64,000 bases of DNA from Lolium rigidum (Eukaryota; Streptophyta; Magnoliopsida; Poales; Poaceae). Every line of letters begins with the position of its first letter. Position 1 is the stretch's first letter. A program made the position numbers and the translations under genes. The notes below the pieces were generated by a model. The model was not told where the DNA came from. It saw only the letters and a program-made list of their open reading frames with translations, and ran no database searches. The stretch lies in the NCBI RefSeq assembly GCF_022539505.1, contig NC_061508.1, forward strand, positions 266,234,736 to 266,298,735, read 5' to 3'. Of this stretch, positions 35,025 through 45,500 are shown in pieces.

Positions 35025-35418
35025 CATAGTTTTAAAAACCGGACCGGACCGCTGGTTGAACCGGAAAAAACCGGAACCAGGGCCTGCACTGGTTTGTTAA
35101 GCGCACAGGACCCAGTGAAAACCGGCCGAACCGCGGTTTAACTGGCGGTTTCAGGAGAAAAACCGTCCTTGCAGATCGCCGGTCCGACCGTGGAAGTAGT
35201 ACCTCCTGAGAAAAAATTTATGCGGGATGAGGAATCGAACCTGCGACCTCTGCAGGACCTGACCGCAGACCACTTGAGCTGCAATTGCCTTGTGTACAAA
35301 TAGGATACAAGACTCTTTTGTACAATTAACTACACGATATGTCTTTGCTGCTTCAATTTTCCGCTCCATGATAATGATATACTCATATACATACATAGCA
35401 GTAGAGATAGCAGCAGAG
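35025..35418. mobile_element. Inserted fragment with CCGG-rich end and tRNA-like block
   Basis: About 394 bp breaking element A. It opens CATAGTTTTAAAAACCGG followed by repeated CCGG/ACCGG steps, which resembles the termini of some plant hAT-like elements (inference). It also holds a tRNA-like segment (35221-35290, minus). Element B inserted into it at 35419, so its other end has been lost. Confidence 0.45.
35226..35290 (-). other. tRNA-like (SINE-like) A box and B box
   Basis: On the minus strand AGCTCAAGTGGTC is followed about 27 nt later by GGTTCGATTCC, a perfect B-box consensus. The stems of a real tRNA (acceptor, T arm) do not pair convincingly, so this is a tRNA-derived promoter relic and not a tRNA gene. 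Confidence 0.45.
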
Positions 35419-37011
35419 TGATACGTCTCCGACGTATCGATAATTTCTTATGTTCCATGCCACATTATTTATGATATCTACATGTTTTATACACATTATA
35501 TGTCGTATTTATGCATTTTCCGGCACTAACCTATTAACGAGATGCCGAAGAGCCAGCTTGTCGTTCTGCTGTTTTTGGTTTCAGTAAATCCTAGTAAGGA
35601 AATATTCTCGGAATTGGACGAAATCAACGCCCAGGGTCCTATTTTGCCACGAAGCTTCCAGAAGTCCGAGGGAGAGATGAAGTGGGGCCACGAGGTGGCG
35701 ACACCACAGGGCGGCGCGGCCTGGGCCCTGGCCGCGTGGCCCTGGTGTGTGGGCCCCTCGTGACGCCCTTTGACCTGCCCTTCCGCCTACAAATAGCCTT
35801 CGTCGCGAAACCCCCAGTACCGAGAGCCACGATACGGAAAACCTTCCAGAGACGCCGCCGCCGCCAATCCCATCTCGGGGATTCAGAGATCGCCTCCGGC
35901 ACCCCGCCGGAGAGGGGAATCATCTCCCGGAGGACTCTTCACCGCCATGATCGCCTCCGGAGTGATGAGTGAGTAGTTCACCCCTCGGACTATGGGTCCA
36001 TAGCAGTAGCTAGATGGTTGTCTTCTCCTTATGTGCTTCATTGTCGGATCTTGTGAGCTGCCTAACATGATCAAGATCATCTATCCGTAATGCTATATGT
36101 TGTGTTTGTCTGGGATCCGATGGATAGAGAATACTATGTTATGTTGATTATCAATCTATTATCTATGTGTTGTTTATGATCTTGCATGCTCTCCGTTATT
36201 AGTAGAGGCTCGGCCAAGTTTTTACTCTTAACTCCAAGAGGGAGTATTTATGCTCGATAGTGGGTTCATGCCTCCATTAAATCTGGGACGAGTGACTGTA
36301 AAGTTCTAAGGTTGTGGATGTGTTGTTGCCACTAGGGATAAAACATTGATGCTATGTCCAAGGATGTAGTTATTGATTACATTACGCACCATACTTAATG
36401 CAATTGTCTCGTTGTTTACAACTTAATACCGGAAGGGGTTCGGATGATAACCTCGAAGGTGGACTTTTAGGCATAGATGCATGCCGGATAGCGGTCTATG
36501 TACTTTGTCGTAATGCCCAATTAAATCTCACAATATTCATCATATCATGTATGTGCATTGTCATGCCCTCTCTATTTGTCAATTGCCTCGACTGTAATTT
36601 GTTCACCCAACATGCTATTTATCTTATGGAAGAGACACCTCTAGTGAACTGTGGACCCCGGTCCATTCTTTTACATTGAATACAATCTACTGCAATACTT
36701 GTTCTACTGTTTTCTGCAAACAATCATCATCCACACTATACATCTAATCCTTTGTTACAGCCAGCCGGTGAGATTGACAACCTCACCGTTTCGTTGGGGC
36801 AAAGTACTTTGGTTGTGTTGTGCAGGTTCCACGTTGGCGCCGAAATCCCTGGTGTTGCGCCGCACTACATCCCGCCGCCATCAACTTTCAACGTGCTTCT
36901 TGGCTCCTCCTGGTTCGATAAACCTTGGTTTCTTTCTGAGGGAAAACTTGCCGCTGTACGCATCACACCTTCCTCTTGGGGTTCCCAACGGACGCGTGCT
37001 GTACGCGTATA
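35419..37011 (+). mobile_element. LTR2: 5' LTR of element B
   Basis: 1593-bp LTR, starting TGATACGTCTCC with the intact palindrome. It ends CGTATA where the other copies have CCATCA, so the terminal CA is mutated. The 5 bp before it are CAGAG, which does not recur after LTR3. Confidence 0.85.
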
Positions 37012-37023
37012 GAGCACTTTTTC

Positions 37024-37041
37024 TGGCGCCGTTGCCGGGGA
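37024..37041 (+). other. Primer binding site of element B (tRNA-Asp)
   Basis: Perfect TGGCGCCGTTGCCGGGGA, 12 bp after LTR2. Confidence 0.88.
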
Positions 37042-39825
37042 GATCAAGACACGCTGCAAGGGGAGTCTCCACAATCCAATCTCTTTACTTTGTTTTTGTC
37101 TTGCTTTATTTTATTTACTATCAATTCCCTCTCAAGAAAGGTATGGAACATTTCCCTAGAAAGAGAATGAAGTTACCTTTTGATTCTATTATTAGAGCAA
37201 ATTATGATGTTGATGCTTCATCTCTTGATAACACTTGATACACACTTTCTGCGCCTAGCTGAAAGGCGTTAAAGAAAAACGCTTATGGGAGACAACCCAT
37301 GTTTTTACTACAGTACTTTGATTTTATATTCGAGTCTTGGAAGTTGTTTACTACTGTAGCAACCTCTCCTTATCTTAGTTTTGTGCATTGTTGTGCCAAG
37401 TAAAGTCTTTGATAGTAAGGTTCATACTAGATTTGGATTACTGCGCAGAAACAGATTTCTTTGCTGTCACGAATTTCGACCTGCCTCTCTGTAGGTAGCT
37501 CAGAAAAATATGCCAATTTACGTGCGTGATCCTCAGATATGTACGTAACTTTCATTCAATTTGGGCATTTTAATTTGAGCAAGTCTGGTGCCACTTTAAA
37601 ATTCGTCTTTACGAACTGTTCTGTTTTGACAGATTCTGCCTTTTATTTCGCATTGCCTCTTTTGCTATGTTGGATGAATTTCTTTGATCCATTAATGTCC
37701 AGTAGCTTTGTGCAATGTCCAGAAGTGTTAAAAATGATTATGTCACCTCTGAACATGTAAATTTTTATTGTGCACTAACCCTCTAATGAGTTGTTTCGAG
37801 TTTGGTGTGGAGGAAGTTTTCAAGGATCAAGAGAGGGAGATGATACACTATGATCAAGGAGAGTGAAAGCTCTAAGCTTGGGGATGCCTCGGTGGTTCAC
37901 CCCTGCATATTTTAAGAAGACTCAAGCGTCTAAGCTTGGGGATGCCCAAGGCATCCCCTTCTTCATCGACAACATTATCAACTTCCTCCCCTGAAACTAT
38001 ATTTTTATTCCATCACATCTTATGTACTTTGCTTGGAGCGTCGGTTTGTTTTTGTTTTTGTTTTGTTTGAATAAAATGGATCCTAGCATTTATTGTGTGG
38101 GAGAGAGACACGCTCCGTCTGTTGCATATGGACAAATATGTCCTTAGGCTTTACTCATAGTATTCATGGCGAAGGTTGAATCTTCTTCGTTAAATTGTTA
38201 TATGGTTGGAATCGGGAAATGCTACATGTAGTAATTCTAAAATGTCTTGAATAATTTGATACTTGGCAATTGTTGTGCTCATGTTTAAGCTCTTGCATCA
38301 TATACTTTGCACCTACTAATGAAGAAATACATAGAGCTTGCTAAAATTTGGTTTGCATAATTGGTCTCTCTAAAGTCTAGATAATTTCTAGTATTGAGTT
38401 TTGAACAACAAGGAAGACGGTGTAGAGTCTTATAATGTTTACAATATGTCTTTTATGTGAGTTTTGCTGCACCGGTTCATCCTTGTGTTTGTTTCAAATA
38501 ACCTTGCTAGCCTAAACCTTGTATCGAGAGGGAATACTTCTCATGCATCCAAAATCCTTGAGCCAACCACTATGCCATTTGTGTCCACCATACCTACCTA
38601 CTACATGGTATTTCTCCGCCATTCCAAAGTAAATTGCTTGAGTGCTACCTTTAAAATTTCCATCATTCGCCTTTGCAATATATAGCTCATGGGACAAAAT
38701 AGCCTTAAAAACTATTGTGGTATTGAATATGTACTTATGCACTTTATCTCTTATTAAGTTGCTTGTTGTGCGATAACCATGTTCCCGGGGACGCCATCAA
38801 CTACTCTTTGTTGAATATCATGTGAGTTGCTATGCATGTCCGTCTTGTCTGAAGTAAGGGAGATTTACCACTCATTTAATGGTTAGAGCATGCATATTGT
38901 TAGAGAAGAACATTGGGCCGCTAACTAAAGCCATGAATCATGGTGGAAGTTTCAGTTTTGGACATATATCCTCAATCTCATATGAGAACATTAATTGTTG
39001 CTACATGCTTATGCATTAAAGAGGAGTCCATTATCTGTTGTCTATGTTGTCCCGGTATGGATGTCTAAGTTGAGAATAATCAAAAGCGAGAAATCCAATG
39101 CGAACTTTCTCCTTAGACCTTTGTACAGGCGGCATAGAGGTACCCCTTTGTGACACTTGGTTAAAACATGTGTATTGCGATGATAATCCTGGTAATCCAA
39201 GCTAATTAGGACAAGGTGCAGGCACTATTAGTATACTATGCATGAGGCTTCCAAGTTGTAAGATATAATTTACATGATACATATGCTTTATTACTACCGT
39301 TGACAAAATTGTTTCATGTTTTCAAAACCAAAGCTCTAGCACAAATATAGCAATCGATGCTTCCTCTCGCGAAGGGCCATTCTTTTACCTTTTATGTTGA
39401 GTCAGTTCACCTATTTCTCTCCATCTCAAGAAGCAAACACTTGTGTGAACTGTGCATTGATTCCTACATACTTGCATATTGCACTTGTTATATTACTTTA
39501 CATTGACAATATCCATGAGATATACATGTTATAAGTTGAAAGCAACCGCTGAAACTTAATCTTCTTTTGTGTTGCTTCAATACCTTTACTTTGATTTATT
39601 GCTTTATGAGTTAACTCTTATGCAAGACTTATTGATGCTTGTCTTGAAGTACTATTCATGAAAAGTCTTTGCTTTATGATTCGAGTTGTTTACTCATGTC
39701 ATTACCATTGTTTTGATCGCTGCATTCATTACATATGCTTACAATAGTATGATCAAGGTTATGATGGCATGTCACTCCAGAAATTATCTTTGTTATCGTT
39801 TACTCGCTCGGGACGAGCGAGAACT
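37042..39825 (+). mobile_element. Internal region of element B with gag deleted
   Basis: After the leader, sequence corresponding to 30918-33050 of element A is missing. The junction near 37118 joins TTTATTTACTA directly to the last about 40 codons of the protease (to the stop at 37238). The remaining about 2.6 kb is the same non-coding 3' region as in A, running to the polypurine tract. Polypurine-like AAGCTTGGGGATGC motifs recur near 37874 and 37931. Confidence 0.8.
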
Positions 39826-39839
39826 AAGCTTGGGGATGC
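39826..39839 (+). other. Polypurine tract before LTR3
   Basis: AAGCTTGGGGATGC directly abuts the TG of LTR3, the position where plus-strand priming occurs. The same motif is found upstream several times. Confidence 0.65.
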
Positions 39840-41434
39840 TGATACGTCTCCGACGTATCGATAATTTCTTATGTTCCATGCCACATTATTGATGATATCT
39901 ACATGTTTTATACACATTATATGTCGTATTTATGCATTTTCCGGCACTAACCTATTAACGAGATGCCGAAGAGCCGATTCTGTCATTTCGCTGTTTTTGG
40001 TTTCGAAATCCTAGTAAGGAAATATTCTCGGAATTGGACGAAATCAACGCCCGGGGTCCTATTTTGCCACGAAGCTTCCGAAGTCCGAGGGAGAGACGAA
40101 GTGGGGCCACGAGGTGGCGACACCACAGGGCGGCGCGGCCCGGGCCCCGGCCGCGCGGCCCTGGTGTGTGGGCCCTCGTGACGCCCTTTGACCTGCCCTT
40201 CCGCCTACAAATAGCCTTCATCGCGAAACCCTCGCATCCGAGAGCCACGATACGGAAAACCTTCCGGAGACGCCGCCGCCGCCAATCCTATCTCGGGGGA
40301 TTCAGGAGATCGCCTCCGGCACCCGCCGGAGAGGGGAATCATCTCCCGGAGGACTCTTCACCGCCATGATCGCCTCCGGAGTGATGAGTGAGTAGTTCAC
40401 CCCTGGACTATGGGTCCATAGCAGTAGCTAGATGGTTGTCTTCTCCTTATGTGCTTCATTGTCGGATCTTGTGAGCTGCCTAACATGATCAAGATCATCT
40501 ATCCGTAATGCTATATGTTGTGTTTGTCGGGATCCGATGGATAGAGAATACTATGTTATGTTGATTATCAATCTATTATCTATGTGTTGTTTATGATCTT
40601 GCATGCTCTCCGTTATTAGTAGAGGCTCGGCCAAGTTTTTACTCTTAACTCCAAGAGGGAGTATTTATGCTCGATAGTGGGTTCATGCCTCCATTAAATG
40701 CTGGGACGAGTGACGAAAGTTCTAAGGTTGTGGATGTCTTGTTGCTACTAGGGATAAAACATCGATGCTTTGTCTAAAGATATTTGTGTTGATTACATTA
40801 CGCACCATACTTAATGCAATTGTCTGTTGTTTACAACTTAATATTGGAGGGGGTTCGGATGATAACCTGAAGGTGGACTTTTTAGGCATAGATGCATGCT
40901 TGGATAGCGGTCTATGTACTTTGTCGTAATGCCCCGATTAAATCTCATAGTACTCATCATGATATATGTATGTGCATTGTTATGCCTTCTTTATTTGTCA
41001 ATTGCCCAACTGTAATTTGTTCACCCAACATCTGTTTATCTTATGGGAGAGACACCACTAGTGAACTGTGGACCCCGGTCCTATTCTTTACATCTGAAAT
41101 ACAATCTGCTGCAATTGTTCTTTCCTGTTCTTCGCAAACAATCATCATCATCCACACTATACATCTAATCCTTTGTTTTCAGCAAGCCGGTGAGATTGAC
41201 AACCTCACTGTTACGTTGGGGCAAAGTAATTTGATTGTGTTGTGCAGGTTCCACGTTGGCGCCGGAATCCCTGGTGTTGCGCCGCACTACATTCCGCCGC
41301 CATCAACCTTCAACGTGCTCCTTGACTCCTACTGGTTCGATAACCTTGGTTTCTTATTGAGGGAAAACTTGCTGCTGTACGCATCACACCTTCCTCTTGG
41401 GGTTCCCAACGGACGTGTGTCTTATACGCCATCA
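39840..41434 (+). mobile_element. LTR3: chimeric 3' LTR
   Basis: 1595-bp LTR ending CCATCA, followed by ACGGG. The first about 870 bp agree with LTR2 at nearly all diagnostic sites (opening palindrome, GGGACGAGTGAC near 40703). From about 40746 onward it agrees with LTR1 (ACATCGATGCTTTGTC, CTTGACTCCTACTGG). The switch lies between about 40715 and 40746. Confidence 0.88.
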
Positions 41435-41439
41435 ACGGG
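41435..41439. repeat. Target site duplication ACGGG (right)
   Basis: Matches 29199-29203 on the far side of the composite. Confidence 0.85.
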
Positions 41440-41858
41440 GCCGACGGCGAAGGGGATTAGAGCTTGTGCTATTGAAAAGTTAAGTTAAAAATTGTGCGAT
41501 AAATTTGGAACACTAATATTATATGTGTATTTCTCTCTTTTCCAAATCCCAAATGCATGTACCCTCTCTTTCACGTCTCTCCCATGCATGTGAAAAATAC
41601 CGACGCATGCAATAATTAAGGAGATTGGGTAATTGATGTTATACCTTCTAAGTATGCCACAAAATTTCAGCACCAAACTTAATATATGTGTCTTAACTCT
41701 TAAGAAAAGAAAAAAAATAAGGGCAGATACTACCATTGATGGGCCAAATTTATAGCACATTTTGAAGTAATTATTGTTCATAGCTACATTTGTCCTTTTT
41801 GTTTGTTTCCAGAGTTATGTTTGAAACTTTGACTCCAACTTTTGTGACATGATTGATA
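41440..41858. other. Intergenic, no gene seen
   Basis: The first tens of bases continue the GC-rich unit interrupted at 29203. The rest is AT-rich with no supported coding sequence. Confidence 0.4.
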
Positions 41859-42135
41859 CTCCCTCCGTCCTTAAATAAGTGAACATTTAGCCCTAAACTT
41901 TGTTCACAAAAGAGTGTACTCATATCTTTCCAATGCACTTTAATTGTTTCTCTCTTATCGCACGGAAATCAAATCCAATATTTTTTTTTTGTTTTCTACA
42001 TACACTTAGCTTATTGGAGGTGAAAGAATTAAGGAGGAGAGATGCATGTTTCCAATGTATTTTTTACTTCACATCATAATTTATCTTGAAAAACCGTATG
42101 TACACTTATGTACACTTATTTGTGGACGGAGGGAG
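41859..42135. mobile_element. Stowaway-type MITE
   Basis: 277 bp with terminal inverted repeats CTCCCTCCGTCC / GGACGGAGGGAG and a TA duplication at both ends (41857-41858, 42136-42137). This is the hallmark of Stowaway (Tc1/Mariner) elements. It lies about 410 bp upstream of the FYVE-SYLF ATG. Confidence 0.88.
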
Positions 42136-42548
42136 TACATGTTATATCTATATACGGTCATTTTCTAATATAATTTGTCATTTTCAAATTCCAAAGTACG
42201 AGTACATAATATATTCTCCCATCCGCATACCTGGTCCACCAATGATTGGCACCGTGATGATCTCAAAAAAGACACCGCGCACGAAAGTAACTAAATACCC
42301 CGTATATCCGAGGGGCTTAACGCAAATCACATTGTTTTCGTTATTTGACACGCATACACAATTGTTGTACTTAGCAAACACGCTCCTTCATAATTTAACT
42401 TGTTTCTTCCGTCTCCGTCTTCCTCTTGAGCTTCCAACTCGTCATCTTCCTCACGACATCCAAATCGCAAGCCTTCTCCCCCGGAATCCTCCCGAACTCG
42501 GGGGGCCGCGCCATTCGATCCAGCGCCGACCCGCCGATCCTCCGCGGC

Positions 42549-45500
42549 ATGGAGGGGGCCGATCACCTGTACCCGCCGATCGAGCCGTACGACCTCGACC
42601 CCCCGCAACTCGGCGACGCCGCTGCCGCTGCCGCCGGCGACGCTAGGGTTTCCGACCAGCCGGTCAGGTGGGACGACGAGCCCAAGGAGGTAATCGAGCT
42701 CCCCCTTCTTCGAATCATCATCTGCCCAGGTCGCTTTCTCTCTATAGATTGGAATAGATGAGTTGCGTGATGGATTGTATCTGGAGTAGAGTGCAATTGG
42801 AGAATTTCGTCTGATTAGCAGTTGCATTAGTTAGCGCATTAAGTCTTGTATGGATTGCCGTATTGGGTGCTTATGACCAAGGAGCAGCAAAAAAGGTTTG
42901 TCAAATTATTAGTCTTGCAGCAGTTTTGGACTGTTTTGTATGGATATGCATATTCCACCCCACAAGGAAATATGGGGAGATGAATCTACTACCTTCTATC
43001 TTTAGAACCATGAGATGCATATTTATGGAAATGAGTTGACATATCATGATCAGTGAGTGGAAGTTCCTTACAATAATAGCACTTAGTTGACTAGACCTCA
43101 TTACTTTTTTCTAGTTTATGCCCAAAAACGCATCGCATTATTGTTGCCTTTTCCAAATTAACTTTGGCGTGATACCTTCTGTAAACCAGGGAACCCACAC
43201 ATGTCAGCAAGGGACAAAAGACAATCCTGACAGAAACGATACGGATGACAGCCCTGGTGTCGTCGACGTTTACGAGTGCGATGGTGAAATGACCGCCTCA
43301 AAGGAATCAGGAGAGAACAGGTATTATGATTGCCCACTTCGTGAGCAAACCGGCATCTGGGTACCTCCTTCTGTCCCGCCGATGACAAAACATGATCACG
43401 AGGAGTGGCAGAAGGGCTTTGGCTCAAACAGTGGGTACTTCATAGACGAAGAATGGGATATAGATGAGGACATTAGGGAGATGACAATGTGGGATGTGTT
43501 CTCTGAGATGGCTGCTGCGGGAAGAGATAAATTATTATCTGTTGCATCGTTTGATTTAGGGAGGCATAGCATGTCTCTAATATCTCATTTTCTTCTTCAA
43601 GCGGCTTTGGAGGATAAGACTCAAACACTTGCAGAGGCCAGTGTTGGTTCTGAACGTGCTCTGCTTGAGACAGGACCGACAAAGTGGCTTCCTGACAGTG
43701 CTGCTCCCTCTTGCATGCTTTGTGGAGCACGATTCCATCCAATAATTTGCACACGCCATCACTGTCGTTTTTGCGGTGGGATATTTTGTGGTGGCTGTTC
43801 AAAAGGTAGAAGCTTGATGCCTCCGAAATTTGGAACTTCTGATCCTCAAAGGGTCTGTGATGTTTGTGGAGTACGTCTTGAGTGTATTCAGCCTTACTTG
43901 ATGAACCAGATCAGCCGTGCTTGCCAACTTCCGACTAAAGATTTGACAGACCTTAGCACCTTGAGGTCATGGATAAACATCCCATGGGCACACACGATGG
44001 AGTATGAGATTTACAAGGCTGCAAATTCTATTCATGGGTATTGTAAGGTACGCCTTTGCTATAATTTAGTACCTGTTTATGTCCACTAATTGGCAGCTTA
44101 CAATTCCACTCTGTCTATATTCTCTTGTATAACATCATTTTCTTAGAAACGATGTGTTATCGTGATTTTGTTTCCTACCCAAAATTTATCTCTGGCCGAT
44201 CAATTGCTATTTGAATTTTAGATTATGCATTATCTAGCACGTTACATTTTACATCCATACCACCCTGCTGATGGTCGGAACGAAATCCAAAGGCTAACGA
44301 TAGATACTTCTTACATCTACAGCTATTTAACCCTGCCCAACGTACCCTAGATACATTTGGTTTTAACCCTTCCTAACCGTAACCGCTACATCATTTCCTG
44401 TTCCAAGCCACTTGCCCACTTGAACAATGTTGGATGGACATAATAGTGATCTGTACTAGGCACTTAATCTATGGGTTGTACCATTTTTCTGTTTATGATA
44501 GTATATGGGCCACAGTATGTATAAGGAAGATCTTACCTACCTTAACTCAACCCACTCAATTTTATTCTATAGTCTTTTCATTCCCCATTTCCTTTAACTG
44601 GCAATATTGGTTTCATCAACCTCCTAGTGCATATATGATTGAGGATTTGGTATCCACGTCTTAATACTTTCTACATTCATACTTCCCAAGTGCTTGTCAC
44701 ATCATTGTTCCGTTCACATAAGTTACATGGCATGTACAACACTTTGTGGAAGGCCCTTCCTGGTCTGAAATAAATCCATTCTTTTCAGCAGCTTATTACT
44801 TTTAGCATTAACCATTAAAGTCCACCTTTCCTTACAGTAATATAAGTTACCTTTGCACCATGAATCTTTGAAGAGATCTTTCCGGTGCTCACTATTTTCA
44901 TAGATTTTATGTTACATTAGCCGATGATACATTAACAGAAGTTAAGGTTGAAGTAAGCTTTATAACTTGCTATATTAGCCGCTTGTTCAATCAGTCTTAT
45001 GGGATCAACCAGAATACTGCTCACTAAACTTTCAACACTTAATGCAATTTGTAGATTGGGAAGCTGAATCCGGAGAAGTCCATCCCTGATTCAATTCTTA
45101 GACAAGCAAAAGGGCTTGCTATTATTACTGTAGCAAAGGTTGGAATGATGGTCACATACAAAATTGGTACCGGGCTGGTTATTGCTCGCAGAGCTGATGG
45201 TACCTGGTCACCTCCTTCAGCCATATCTACTTGTGGCATTGGATATGGAGCTCAGGTCAGTGACCTTTCAAGGTGTTTTGTTTTCATCAACGAAGCTTGG
45301 TTGCTAGTATAACTAAGACCTAATGGCATATGAAATATTTCGCACATTGTACCTTTCAGGCTGGAGGTGAGTTAGCTGACTTTATCATTGTTCTGAGGAA
45401 CACTGATGCCATTAAAACATTCAGTGGAAATGCACATCTGTCACTTGGGGCTGGCATTGGTGCTTCTGCTGGTCATCTTGGACGGGTGGCAGAGGCTGAT

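Noticed and set aside
35226..35290. A functional tRNA gene
   Set aside because: A and B boxes are present but the acceptor and T stems do not pair and no sensible anticodon loop forms.
29204..41434. Simple tandem LTR-internal-LTR-internal-LTR made by unequal crossing-over
   Set aside because: 394 bp of unrelated DNA separates A's internal region from LTR2, which such a crossover would not leave. Nested insertion plus LTR recombination fits better.
43118..43189. Upstream extension of FYVE-SYLF exon 2 to an in-frame ATG at 43118
   Set aside because: This stretch is intron with a good acceptor (AACCAG) at 43189, and the GC-rich exon 1 at 42549 gives an in-phase, family-typical start.
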